Assembly: GCA_016218915.1 (NCBI GenBank)
Contig: JACRCQ010000067.1
Coordinates: forward strand, 62,001-126,000
Length of the DNA stretch: 64,000 nucleotides
DNA from: Deltaproteobacteria bacterium
GTDB taxonomy: Bacteria; Myxococcota_A; Polyangia; Polyangiales; Polyangiaceae
Reading direction: 5' to 3'
Positions 43,954-52,498 of the stretch are shown here, in pieces; the first letter of the stretch is position 1; each line of letters begins with the position of its first letter. The position numbers and the translations under genes were made by a program. Under the pieces are notes generated by a model. The model made no database searches, was not told the origin of the DNA, and was given only the letters and a program-made list of their open reading frames with translations.

Positions 43954-44838
43954 TCACGTGGGCGCCGGAGGCGGAATCGACCACCATCCGACCGTCGGCT
44001 CGTCGAGATGACGAAGCATGTCGCGCAGCGGCTCGATGTGCGCCGGGTTCGCAGGCTCGAATCCCTGCGCTCCGAACAACGCCTTGCACGCGTAGGGGAA
44101 CCTGCGGTCCTCGTTGTGCACGAGGCTCGATTGCACCCTTGCCATCAGGTGCTCAGGCAGTCGCGTGCTCGCAGCGATGACATCGGACGGGATCGGGCCA
44201 GCCAGCGAGATCACCTCCACCGTAGCGTTGCCCCAGGCCGAAGCGAACAGCACATGCGTGTGCGGATCCACGTGCGTGTACGTTGCGCCCACGTCGGCGT
44301 CCCCCTGCAACACGGCCTGCACCACAGCTTCGTGCGTTCCCAGGAACTGCTCCTCGCGAAACGCCACAGACGGGTCGATTCGCTGCGAGAGCAGCCATGC
44401 CCGCATGATGAGGTATCCGGAGGCGCTGTGCGGATCGACCCAGGCTGCTCGCACGCCTGCCAGGTCGACCGGGTCGGCGATGCCTGAGTCAGGGCTCGAG
44501 ATGAGCGCGGACGAGTACGAATCGACTGTGCCGCGGCAGGGGTGGGCGAGAGGGGTGGCCGTCCCGTCGACCGCGGACCGGAGCGCGAGCACAGGAGGGA
44601 GCCATGCGACGTCCGCGGCTCCCTGCTCCAACCCCTGCAGCAGGGCGCTGTAGTCCGCAAACACGCAGGCATCGATGCGCAGCCCCACAGACTGCTGGAG
44701 GGTCTCGCAGAACGCTTCGAATGTGGACAGAGGGATGTCCGCGCGTTCGGAGGGGAGCCCTCTGCTCAGCGGGGCAGACAGGACCGCGCCCATTCGAATT
44801 CGTTCGAAACCAGCCGAGGCCGGATCGGTGTCCTTCAC
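43954..44838 (-). CDS. PhnD-like phosphate/phosphonate-type binding protein without signal peptide
   Basis: A 294-residue protein of the PhnD/type 2 periplasmic-binding fold: FEAFCETLQQSVGLRIDACV, YSALLQGLEQGAADVAWLPP, VRAAWVDPHSASGYL and GTHEAVVQAVLQGDADVGAT. GTG 44838 is preferred because GGGAG lies just before it; ATG 44793 is an alternative. No convincing signal sequence is present, so it may act in the cytoplasm, as PhnD-like sensor domains do. No ABC transporter is beside it. It converges on the amidohydrolase. Confidence 0.75.
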   Translation of the reverse strand: MKDTDPASAGFERIRMGAVLSAPLSRGLPSERADIPLSTFEAFCETLQQSVGLRIDACVFADYSALLQGLEQGAADVAWLPPVLALRSAVDGTATPLAHPCRGTVDSYSSALISSPDSGIADPVDLAGVRAAWVDPHSASGYLIMRAWLLSQRIDPSVAFREEQFLGTHEAVVQAVLQGDADVGATYTHVDPHTHVLFASAWGNATVEVISLAGPIPSDVIAASTRLPEHLMARVQSSLVHNEDRRFPYACKALFGAQGFEPANPAHIEPLRDMLRHLDEPTVGWWSIPPPAPT

Positions 44839-44987
44839 GCTCCCAACATACCATTGCCCGGCGGCGAAGTGGACCGGGCTGCAGTCCCCAAGCTCCAGCG
44901 CCGGACCGGCGTTCGGATTGCGTCGTGGCCGGGTCCGCAGGGATCGACCGCGCTTTGGCCCTGATGTGAAGTATCCTCGGACCCGTC

Positions 44988-45719
44988 GTGAGATTCTTCG
45001 TCGCATTCGCTTGCATCCTTTGCCTGGCCGGATGCCGGGCTCCGGCTTCGAGCAGCAGCCAGCCCCCACCGGGACCATCGCCGGCCGCGGCGGGAGATGC
45101 GAATGCTGGCAGGGACGCACCTGGAGCGACGCTCGCAGAGGATGCGACGACGGACGCAGGGAGCGGTGGGCAGCCACCAGCCGTGGAGCGAGCCTGCACG
45201 CGCGACGAGGACTGCGCTGTGGCCAGGATCGGAGTGTCCGGCGAGCACGTGTGCTGCGCGTCGTGCGTGTTCACGCCTGGAACCCGTCGCTGGCACGCTG
45301 CGCTGCAACGATTCTGCGGTCCGCGCCCGCCAGGTCCCTGCTACCCGCTCGCTTGTCCGGAGGGACCGACGCGCGCCGTGTGCCGGGCAGGCCTGTGCGA
45401 AGCAACCGCCGACGGAGTGGACGGGGGATACGTCCGCGTGGGAGTGGAGCGCCGCTGCATGCCGTCGATGATCTGCGACGCGTGGACCGGATGCGCTCTC
45501 GTCGTGGGCAATGATCAAGACGGATGGTTCGTGGAGGAATCGGCGCGGGCCACGCGAGGAGACATCGTCTCGATCGGCAACGTCTGCACATCCGGGGGCA
45601 AACCCTGCGAAGCTGCGAGGGTCCATCCTGCGTCGATCACCTGCCCGCCTCACTCGGTGCCGCCGCTCATCTCGCCGCCATCGTTCACGTGCGGGATGGA
45701 TGCAGGCGAGTGCAGGTAG
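44988..45719 (+). CDS. Cys-rich lipoprotein, unknown function
   Basis: A 243-residue predicted lipoprotein from GTG 44988 (MRFFVAFACILCLAGC). After a Ser/Pro/Ala linker it has about 16 Cys in a disulfide-type pattern (CTRDEDCAVARIG, VCCASCVF, CYPLACPEG, CRAGLCEA). The CTRDEDC-type opening recalls the Cys-rich repeats common in myxobacterial surface proteins. No catalytic motif. It diverges from the PhnD-like gene and lies 35 bp upstream of the SurA-like gene. Confidence 0.65.
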   Translation: MRFFVAFACILCLAGCRAPASSSSQPPPGPSPAAAGDANAGRDAPGATLAEDATTDAGSGGQPPAVERACTRDEDCAVARIGVSGEHVCCASCVFTPGTRRWHAALQRFCGPRPPGPCYPLACPEGPTRAVCRAGLCEATADGVDGGYVRVGVERRCMPSMICDAWTGCALVVGNDQDGWFVEESARATRGDIVSIGNVCTSGGKPCEAARVHPASITCPPHSVPPLISPPSFTCGMDAGECR

Positions 45720-45754
45720 CGCTCCGGCAGCGGGCGTCGTGATACCCTGCCGCC

Positions 45755-46351
45755 ATGCGTTGGTGGTGGCTCCCCCCTGTCCTGATGATCGGCGTGTCCG
45801 CGGCCGGCTCCGTGTCGGCTGATCCAACTCCCAAGCTGGTTGGCGTGATCGACCGCGTCGTGGCGGTCGTGGATCATGACCCCATCCTGCTGTCCGAGCT
45901 TCGATCGCGCGCCAAGCCATTCGCCAAGCAGATCGAAGCCGCCTTTCCCAAGGATGCTGCCAAGAGAATCGTGGCCGAGGAGCAGATGACGCGCGAGCTG
46001 CTCGGCAAGATGATCGACGAGCGTCTTGTCGCCGCAGAGGCGCGGCTCAGCGAGCTTTCGGTCAGCGCAGCTGAGGTGGACGCGGCGCTGCGCAACATCG
46101 CATCCACGCAGAGCATCACGGTGCCCCAGCTTCTGGAGGCAGCGCGTGATGCTGGCCTGCACGAGCCGGAGTATCGAGAGGAGCTCCGCCGCCAGGTGCT
46201 CGAGGGCAAGGTCCTGCAGCTTCGGGTTGTGCCGCGTATCAAGGGGCTCGCGGGATTTTCGGAGGCTGGGCGCGCAGAGCGGGTGGAGGCCGAGCGCCGC
46301 GCGTGGCTCGACGGGCTGCGCCAGGGAAGGTACATCGAGGTGCGCCTGTGA
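45755..46351 (+). CDS. SurA-like periplasmic chaperone domain protein (no PPIase domain)
   Basis: A 198-residue exported protein with a Sec signal (MRWWWLPPVLMIGVSAAGSV, cleaved near VSA). The mature part resembles the SurA N-terminal chaperone domain: VVAVVDHDPILLSELRSRA, MTRELLGKMIDERLVAAEA and EPEYREELRRQVLEGKVLQL. Full SurA is about 430 residues with two parvulin domains; both are absent. Such N-domain-only proteins can bind unfolded outer-membrane proteins. The stop overlaps the start of the POTRA gene (GTGA). Confidence 0.83.
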   Translation: MRWWWLPPVLMIGVSAAGSVSADPTPKLVGVIDRVVAVVDHDPILLSELRSRAKPFAKQIEAAFPKDAAKRIVAEEQMTRELLGKMIDERLVAAEARLSELSVSAAEVDAALRNIASTQSITVPQLLEAARDAGLHEPEYREELRRQVLEGKVLQLRVVPRIKGLAGFSEAGRAERVEAERRAWLDGLRQGRYIEVRL

Positions 46352-47481
46352 AGACGATTCTCGCGATACTGCCAGCTGCGCTGCTGGTGAGCGGCTGCGG
46401 CTCCGCTCCGCCCACCCCTCACCCTCTGGCCGCAGCTTCTGCTTCTGCCCCCGCACGCCCGGTCGCGTCGTCGGCTGCGACGCCCGCTTCACCCTGCTCG
46501 ACCGCTGCGGCGACGCCCAATCGATCACCGGACACGATCACGCGCGTGGAAGTCCGCGGCCAGGTGCGCATGCCCCTGGAGAAGATCTGCGCGCTGCTCA
46601 AGACCAGGGCCGGCAGCGAGATCGACGAATCCGTCGTGGCGGGCGACATCAGGGCGCTGTGGGGGTCAGGGTACATCGACGACGTCTACGTTTCCTCCGA
46701 AGTGTCTCCTGGGGGAAGGACGGTCAGCTTCCTGATTCGGGAGCGACCCAAGGTCAGGACGGTGTCCGTGCAGGGCGTGAGCGCAGTGGAGCCGCGGCTG
46801 GTGCGCGACGGCTTCTTCAAAGAGGGGGACGTATTCGACCCGGCTGTGCTTCGCGAGGTGATCGCGAATGTGCGGCAGAGCTACGTGGCCCGCGGATATC
46901 GCTCCGTGGATGTGCAGTTCGACGTGCAGGCATCTGCGGACAACCAGGTCGACGTCAAGGTCGACGTCAAGGAAGGGCCCAAGGCGCTCATCAAGTCCAT
47001 CCGTCTGCAGGGCGTCTCCAAGGGAAAGGAGTCGGAGCTGCTCGCGTTGATCGAGACCGGGCAAGGGCAATTCAACACGGTCGGCACGCTGTACCGTCCG
47101 GACTCCTTCGAGCGCGATCTGCTGATGATGAGCGCGTACTACTACGACCGCGGGATGCTCGGCGTGCAGGTGAGCCCGCAGCAGGCCACGCTGTCCGAGG
47201 ATCGCACGTCGCTGGCGTTGCTGGTCGAGATCTCCGAGGGACCGGTCTACAAGCTCGCCAAGGCCAGCTGCACGGGAGATCTCGCGGGCACGGAGGCGAA
47301 GTGCCTGGAGCTTCTCGGAGCAAGGCGGGGCGACGTATTCAAGCGATCCGAGATCATGAAGGGCATGGACCGCATCCGGGAGTACCAGACGCAGAGCCAG
47401 CGCGGCGCGCAGCTCGAGCCGCAGACCGAGCTGGATCCGAAGAAGCAGACGGTGAGCTTGAAGATCGTGATCGTGAAGTAG
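46348..47481 (+). CDS. POTRA-repeat lipoprotein (BamA-like, without beta-barrel)
   Basis: A 377-residue predicted lipoprotein. GTG 46348 overlaps the SurA-like stop and starts MKTILAILPAALLVSGC. About four POTRA domains follow: VEVRGQVRMPLEKICALLKT, VRTVSVQGVSAVEPRLVRDG, IKSIRLQGVSKGKESELLAL and a last degenerate unit with two Cys (ASCTGDLAGTEAKCLELLG). BamA/TamA/FhaC proteins put POTRAs before a 16-strand barrel; here the chain stops at the POTRA stage. With the coupled SurA-like domain it suggests an accessory outer-membrane assembly module in the periplasm. Confidence 0.8.
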   Translation: MKTILAILPAALLVSGCGSAPPTPHPLAAASASAPARPVASSAATPASPCSTAAATPNRSPDTITRVEVRGQVRMPLEKICALLKTRAGSEIDESVVAGDIRALWGSGYIDDVYVSSEVSPGGRTVSFLIRERPKVRTVSVQGVSAVEPRLVRDGFFKEGDVFDPAVLREVIANVRQSYVARGYRSVDVQFDVQASADNQVDVKVDVKEGPKALIKSIRLQGVSKGKESELLALIETGQGQFNTVGTLYRPDSFERDLLMMSAYYYDRGMLGVQVSPQQATLSEDRTSLALLVEISEGPVYKLAKASCTGDLAGTEAKCLELLGARRGDVFKRSEIMKGMDRIREYQTQSQRGAQLEPQTELDPKKQTVSLKIVIVK

Positions 47482-47497
47482 ACGGGCTAGGCGCGGC

Positions 47498-49090
47498 TTA
47501 CTGGCACTGCAGCGTCTTGGGAAGGCACTGCATGCCAGTGATCTGGCCGCCGGCCGCGATCTGCTTGCAGGCGTAGCCCTCGGGGCAGCCATCGTCGGCG
47601 GTGCACTCGGCCGCGCACACCTTGGTCGTGGACAGCTTGATGCACTTGTTGCCCATGCCCGGACAGCCAGTGTCGGCCGTGCAGCTCTTGCACAGGCTCG
47701 CCGGCTCCGCATAGGGATTGACGTGGGGATTGTCGTCGATGCCGTGCACGCCGTAGTACACGTTCCAGTTGCTGCTCTTGTTGATCTCGCCGAGGATCTC
47801 CAGGTACGTACGCGGGTCGTGCGTGCCGTTCTTGACCGCCATCAGCTGCGTGATGAAGCCGGAGGTGGTGAACGGCTGCATGGTCAGCCATGAGAAGTTG
47901 ACCGTGGAGATGATGTCGAGGTTCGCGACGGTCTTGGTGGGCGACTGGTAGAGCGCGTCCGGATAGGCGCTGTAGGTCTTGCAGCCGTTGAACAGGTAGA
48001 TCTGGTACTTGCTCGGCAGGTTCATCTGCGCCAGGTCGTTGGCCGAGATCGCGTGGCGCGGGTTGTAGTGGTACACGACGCCCGAGTAGCTCGGGTCCTC
48101 GCCCGCGTGCCCGTCGTAGATCAGCACGTCCTTGGTCTGGTACGCCTCGATGATCTTCTGCTTGAGGTCAGGGAGCTTGGCGTCTTCGACGATGTCGGGG
48201 TGGTAGAAGGTGACCTCGACGCTCACGGGCTTGCCGTTGGCCATCATGGTCTTGATGAGCGGCGGCGAGTCGAGCGTCAGATCCTTGTACGAAGCCGCGT
48301 CGTGCTTGTAGCCGGCCTGCTTGAGCCACGCGAAGATCTTCTCGGCGGCCTGCAGGTCGTAGCGCTCCGCGTTGTAGTCGCCCCCCACCAGCACCAACAC
48401 GTCGAGCTTTCCGTCCTCGAGCAACGCATTGTAGTTGGGCCACGCGTCGAACGATGCCTTGATCGGATCGATCTGGACTTCCAGATCCTCCATCGCCCCG
48501 GTGTACGTGCTCGGATCAAAGTCCTTGGAGTAGCTGCCGTTGAGCAGCGAGCTCTCGTCAAGCGCGGGAAGCTTCACCATGAAGACCTTCTCGCCCGTCG
48601 ACTTCGTCTGGATCTGCAGCTTGTTCATGATGTCGCGCGGCGCACCCATCTCGAGGTCCCACAGAAACGTCCACGCCATCTTCGTGGAGTCCGCCGTCTC
48701 CACCAGCGAGTCGATGCTCGACTTGCGTACCGCCCCGGAGAAGCCGCCGTACTTCGCGTTGCTCTCCTCGCCTTCCTTGTTGGTCACGTACACATTGATG
48801 TAGTGCGCATACGCCTTGAACTTGAAATCGAGCAGCAAGCGCGCCCGCGCTTCCTTCTCCGCATCGGTCTTGTCCTTCCAGCTCGCATCCAGCTCCAGCT
48901 TCCCCTGGCCCGAGAGCCGGTACTCCATCGAAGTCGGTGACAGGTAGTTGTCCGCTTTGCCGTCCGGCACCGCCTCGGCTACGTCCTCTTCCTGCGCAGG
49001 ATCCTCCACCGGCGATCCTGAGCTGCATGCCGCAGCAACCACCAGAGCCGGTACGCCAAGCAGCCGATAGGACAGCGACAAGAACCTCAT
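47498..49090 (-). CDS. Lipoprotein with possible caspase-like His/Cys pair
   Basis: A 530-residue predicted lipoprotein (signal ending VVAAAC, Cys 22). The central region has LDVLVLVGGDYNAERYDL, then KDVLIYDGHAGEDPSYSG with His328, and YQIYLFNGCKTYSAYPDAL with Cys370. A strand ending in a His-Gly-type dyad and a later strand ending in Cys, about 42 residues apart, is the layout of caspase/gingipain-fold peptidases; GHAG replaces the usual HG. The C-terminal 85 residues hold eight or more Cys (CKSCTADTGCPGMGNKC, CPEGYACKQ) in two small repeats. Family not certain; I would test the peptidase idea before using it. Confidence 0.55.
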   Translation of the reverse strand: MRFLSLSYRLLGVPALVVAAACSSGSPVEDPAQEEDVAEAVPDGKADNYLSPTSMEYRLSGQGKLELDASWKDKTDAEKEARARLLLDFKFKAYAHYINVYVTNKEGEESNAKYGGFSGAVRKSSIDSLVETADSTKMAWTFLWDLEMGAPRDIMNKLQIQTKSTGEKVFMVKLPALDESSLLNGSYSKDFDPSTYTGAMEDLEVQIDPIKASFDAWPNYNALLEDGKLDVLVLVGGDYNAERYDLQAAEKIFAWLKQAGYKHDAASYKDLTLDSPPLIKTMMANGKPVSVEVTFYHPDIVEDAKLPDLKQKIIEAYQTKDVLIYDGHAGEDPSYSGVVYHYNPRHAISANDLAQMNLPSKYQIYLFNGCKTYSAYPDALYQSPTKTVANLDIISTVNFSWLTMQPFTTSGFITQLMAVKNGTHDPRTYLEILGEINKSSNWNVYYGVHGIDDNPHVNPYAEPASLCKSCTADTGCPGMGNKCIKLSTTKVCAAECTADDGCPEGYACKQIAAGGQITGMQCLPKTLQCQ

Positions 49091-49197
49091 CGTGTGACCT
49101 CCAGGATCCAGGGACTGGGTACAGGGATGGAATCTACCTCTACCACAAGGTGGGCCAGAGACCTACACCTTTCATAAGCGGCTGAATTGCTGAGGAT

Positions 49198-50277
49198 TCA
49201 GTTCTCGTCCAACGTGCCGTCCCACCACCCAGTCCGGCCGAATCCGAAGATTCCATACAGGGTCGTGCTGAACAGCAGCGCCACCAGCAGCATCGCTGCC
49301 CAGTGCAGCGGCAGGGTGGCATGGGCACCGATGCTCGCAATCGGCGTTGCTGTCGACGTGACGCGCACTGGCACGCGCTGCCCCTGGCTCAGCTTTGCAT
49401 AGATCGTCCCATCGACGTCGTCTTCGAAAGACAACCCAGCTCCAGGGTTGCCTGGCAGCACTTTCAACGCTGCGGTGTACGTGATGCTCGTGGACCCTTT
49501 CTTGGTCTTTCCTTGGGTCACGCGCAGGGCGGTGATCTCGGCTTCGCTCACCTGCCCGTCGCGGAGCCGATGGTAGTCGAGCATCCCAAGCTCGAAGCCT
49601 GCGGCCAGAAGGATCATGACGATCGCAGCGATGCCCTGGCGCCAGGCGCGGACACGGCTGCAGTGCCCGAGGGGCTTGGTGGACAGCAGCATGTTCCCGC
49701 CCTTGGGGCGCAAGACCCACGACGAGGCAGCCGCGCGGTAGGTTCCGTCCGCCTCGGGGTCGACTGCCTGCACGAGCTTGCCATGGGCGCGGACCTTTTC
49801 GCCTGCGACGAGCGCAGCGGTCCTCACCCGTTTGCGCCCCGCGGCCTGCACGCCTTCATCGAGATCGTCGATCAGCAGCACGCGATCCGGGGGCTCCACG
49901 CGAACGCGATCGCCCTGGCTCAGGCGCAGGTAGAAGGGCTTTGCGATGGTCTTGCGCGAGGTCTCTTTCCAGCGCCCGCCCTTTTGCGCCACGTCGGTCT
50001 GCGTGATCTCGACCCGGACCGCTTCCTCCGCTCCCCGCGCGAGCTCCAGCTCCCCTTCGATCGTCGCAGCTCCAGCAGCCAGCGCCTCGCCTGGAGCAAG
50101 GATCCTTCGCTCGCGTCGCGCTGCCATCCAATGACGCAACAGGCCAACCAGGGCGATCAGAGCGAGCAGGCCGAACAGGGCGATGGGCAGGACGGCCACC
50201 ACCGACGAAGTACCGGGCGTCATGTGAGCATTGGGACGCAGCTCTGCGATCCAGGATCCGGCGGAAGGGTCGGACAT
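49198..50277 (-). CDS. Membrane protein with DUF3592/GIDE-like soluble domain
   Basis: A 359-residue protein with four predicted helices: about 26-48, 215-232 and one or two near 325-348. Between the first two, residues 70-205 look like the GIDE-type domain of eukaryotic and bacterial membrane proteins (TIEGELELARGAEEAVRVEI, KPFYLRLSQGDRVRVEPPDR, VRAHGKLVQAVDPEADGTYR). Residues 240-300 resemble DUF3592 (AEITALRVTQGKTKKGSTSI). Function unknown. It has no close same-strand neighbour. Confidence 0.6.
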   Translation of the reverse strand: MSDPSAGSWIAELRPNAHMTPGTSSVVAVLPIALFGLLALIALVGLLRHWMAARRERRILAPGEALAAGAATIEGELELARGAEEAVRVEITQTDVAQKGGRWKETSRKTIAKPFYLRLSQGDRVRVEPPDRVLLIDDLDEGVQAAGRKRVRTAALVAGEKVRAHGKLVQAVDPEADGTYRAAASSWVLRPKGGNMLLSTKPLGHCSRVRAWRQGIAAIVMILLAAGFELGMLDYHRLRDGQVSEAEITALRVTQGKTKKGSTSITYTAALKVLPGNPGAGLSFEDDVDGTIYAKLSQGQRVPVRVTSTATPIASIGAHATLPLHWAAMLLVALLFSTTLYGIFGFGRTGWWDGTLDEN

Positions 50278-50363
50278 GCGCGGATCATGCCGGCCTCGTG
50301 TGGCTGGTCAAGAGGGCCGGCCCGCGCCCACAAGGGGTGTGGTAGGGGTAGGATCCATTGCCC

Positions 50364-50885
50364 ATGCAGCTTGCGAGCTCCCATGATCACGGCCCGGAAC
50401 GTCGAGGGCTCCGGCCTGCGCAACGGCGCATCGTGCGCGCGATTGCACAAGCGCTGCTGAGCGACGCGGACGAAAGAGGCCTTCCGATTCCGCCCGACGA
50501 CCTGTGGCTCGATGAGGTCGTCGACGACTTCGACAAGATGATCGGCGCTGGAAGCCCGGACATCCGTCGCGGATTCTTCGCGCTCACCATGCTGATGGAG
50601 CGAATGCCCGTGGTCATGATGGGCTCGGTGCGGGGCGCCTCGAAGCTCTCTCTGGCGGATCGGATCGTGCTGCTCGAGGCGCTGGAGAACTCGCGCATGG
50701 GTCTTCTGGCGACGCTGATGGTGGCGTTCAAGATCCCGATCACGATGATTGCCTACGACCAGGGGGAAGCGCTGGCGATGACCGGATTCGATCGCCCGAC
50801 GCTCGCATCGCTGCGGGGCAAGGCGCCGATCCGCAAGCCCAAAGGCTCGCTGCTCGTGCGGCCCGCCACCGGAGGCAGGGCATGA
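50364..50885 (+). CDS. Putative small subunit of a GMC oxidoreductase (gluconate 2-dehydrogenase subunit 3-like)
   Basis: A 173-residue protein from ATG 50364. It is largely helical: RGLRPAQRRIVRAIAQALL, RGFFALTMLMERMPVVMMG and LSLADRIVLLEALENSRMG. The position directly before, and overlapping by ATGA, a GMC oxidoreductase is that of gluconate 2-dehydrogenase subunit 3-like proteins, which form a complex with the flavoprotein. No Tat signal is seen, so it probably acts in the cytoplasm or at the inner face of the membrane. Confidence 0.6.
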   Translation: MQLASSHDHGPERRGLRPAQRRIVRAIAQALLSDADERGLPIPPDDLWLDEVVDDFDKMIGAGSPDIRRGFFALTMLMERMPVVMMGSVRGASKLSLADRIVLLEALENSRMGLLATLMVAFKIPITMIAYDQGEALAMTGFDRPTLASLRGKAPIRKPKGSLLVRPATGGRA

Positions 50886-52498
50886 GCCGCGAGATCCCAT
50901 CCGGCGATTCGATCGTCCAGGGACGCAACCTCGATCGCGGCTTCGACGAGACGTTCGACGCGATCGTGGTCGGCTCCGGAGCGGGCGGCTCGCCTGTGGC
51001 CGCATACCTCGCCGAGGCGGGCTGGCGCGTTCTGATCCTCGAAGAGGGACCGTACTATCGGCCCGAGGAATACGGCTCCTTCCGCGCTTCGGAGATCCTG
51101 CGTCGCATGTGGCGCGAAGCCGGCATGTTCGCAGCCTTCGGCGTGGGCAACACGCCTGTGATCGGCCTGGCCGCTGGGCGCTGCGTGGGCGGCTCGTCGG
51201 TGCTCACCGGTGGGGTGTGCTTCCGCATTCCTGGAGTGGTGCACGACGAATGGGTGCGAGAGCGCGGGCTGACGGAGCTCAGCGAGGGTGCTTTCGAGCA
51301 GGTCTACCAGGAGGTCGAGCGTCGCGTCCACGTCGACGAGGTTCCGGCCGACATGCGTGCCTGGCCCACGCGAAGGCTCGTCGCGGGCGCAGAGAGCCTC
51401 GGCATCCGCATGCGTCCCACGCGCCGCAACACGGTCGGATGCGAGGGCAACGCGCGCTGCAACTTCGGATGTCCGGCGCAGGCCAAGCAATCGGTCGACG
51501 TCACGTTCCTGCCATCGGCGCTGGAGCATGGTGCGCGGCTCGTGAGCGATGCGCTGGTGCAGCGTGTGCTGATCGAGAACGGACGCGCGGTCGGCGTGCA
51601 AGGTCGGCTGCTCGATCCCTCGACCGGAAAGACTTCGCACAAGTTCGTGGCGCGCGCTCCGATCGTGGTCGCCGCGTGCGGCACGCTTCACACGCCGCTG
51701 CTCCTGATGAGGTCCGGGCTGGGGCGAACGAGCGACGCGCTGGGCAGCAATGTGACGCTGCATCCTGCAGTGCGGATGAGCGCGCAATTCGACGAGCCCC
51801 TCGACGGATTCAGCGGGTCCTTGCAGGCGGTGTACTCGGATCATTTCGCGTCCGAAGGGATCACGATCGTGGGTCTGCACTCGCCACCCAACGTGCTCGC
51901 CGCCGCACTGCCTGGCATCGGCGCTGCGCACCGCGAGATCGTGCGCAAGATGCGCGGGCTGTCCGCCATGGGGGGCATGGTCCACGACCGCGGTGGCGGA
52001 CGGGTCCGTCCTGGGCCAGGACGCGAGCCGATCCTGTGGTACCGCATGTCGCCGCGCGACCTGCAGAGGCTTCGACGCACGATCACGATCCTGGGGGAGA
52101 TCGCCTTTGCAGCAGGCGCCCGCGCCCTGTATCCGCCGGTGTTCGGCGTGCGAAGCATCCAGAGCGTGGGGGAGCTGCGACGGCTGGAGCACGAGCCGAT
52201 CGACGCACGCAGGATCGAGTGCATCGCGTTTCATCCGCTGGGCAGCGCGAGGATGTCGGTGTCGGCCTCGGAGGGCGTGGTTTCGCCCACGGGTGAAACC
52301 CACGAGGTGCAGGGGCTGTTCGTGGCCGACGGGTCCGTGCTACCCACGAGCATCGGTGTGAACTCGCAAGTGCCGGTGATGAGCATGGCCACGCGCATCG
52401 GATGGATCATCCGCGATCGGTTCAAGCCCCGATCGCTGCCGGCACGTTCTCGACTCGCGCGGCTGCTGGACAACGCCCGATGGCATCTTCCGATCTGA
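50882..52498 (+). CDS. GMC family FAD-dependent oxidoreductase
   Basis: A 538-residue flavoenzyme that oxidises alcohols or sterols. FAD-binding VVGSGAGGSPVAAYLAEAG near 29-47; substrate half includes GGSSVLTGGVCFRIP, then a Cys cluster (GCEGNARCNFGCPAQAKQS) seen in long-chain alcohol oxidase/cholesterol-oxidase-like members. The catalytic His is probably in FHPLGSARM and the second residue Asn in GVNSQVPVMSMATRIG. It overlaps the small-subunit stop (ATGA) and runs 19 bp into the threonine aldolase gene. Confidence 0.9.
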   Translation: MSREIPSGDSIVQGRNLDRGFDETFDAIVVGSGAGGSPVAAYLAEAGWRVLILEEGPYYRPEEYGSFRASEILRRMWREAGMFAAFGVGNTPVIGLAAGRCVGGSSVLTGGVCFRIPGVVHDEWVRERGLTELSEGAFEQVYQEVERRVHVDEVPADMRAWPTRRLVAGAESLGIRMRPTRRNTVGCEGNARCNFGCPAQAKQSVDVTFLPSALEHGARLVSDALVQRVLIENGRAVGVQGRLLDPSTGKTSHKFVARAPIVVAACGTLHTPLLLMRSGLGRTSDALGSNVTLHPAVRMSAQFDEPLDGFSGSLQAVYSDHFASEGITIVGLHSPPNVLAAALPGIGAAHREIVRKMRGLSAMGGMVHDRGGGRVRPGPGREPILWYRMSPRDLQRLRRTITILGEIAFAAGARALYPPVFGVRSIQSVGELRRLEHEPIDARRIECIAFHPLGSARMSVSASEGVVSPTGETHEVQGLFVADGSVLPTSIGVNSQVPVMSMATRIGWIIRDRFKPRSLPARSRLARLLDNARWHLPI

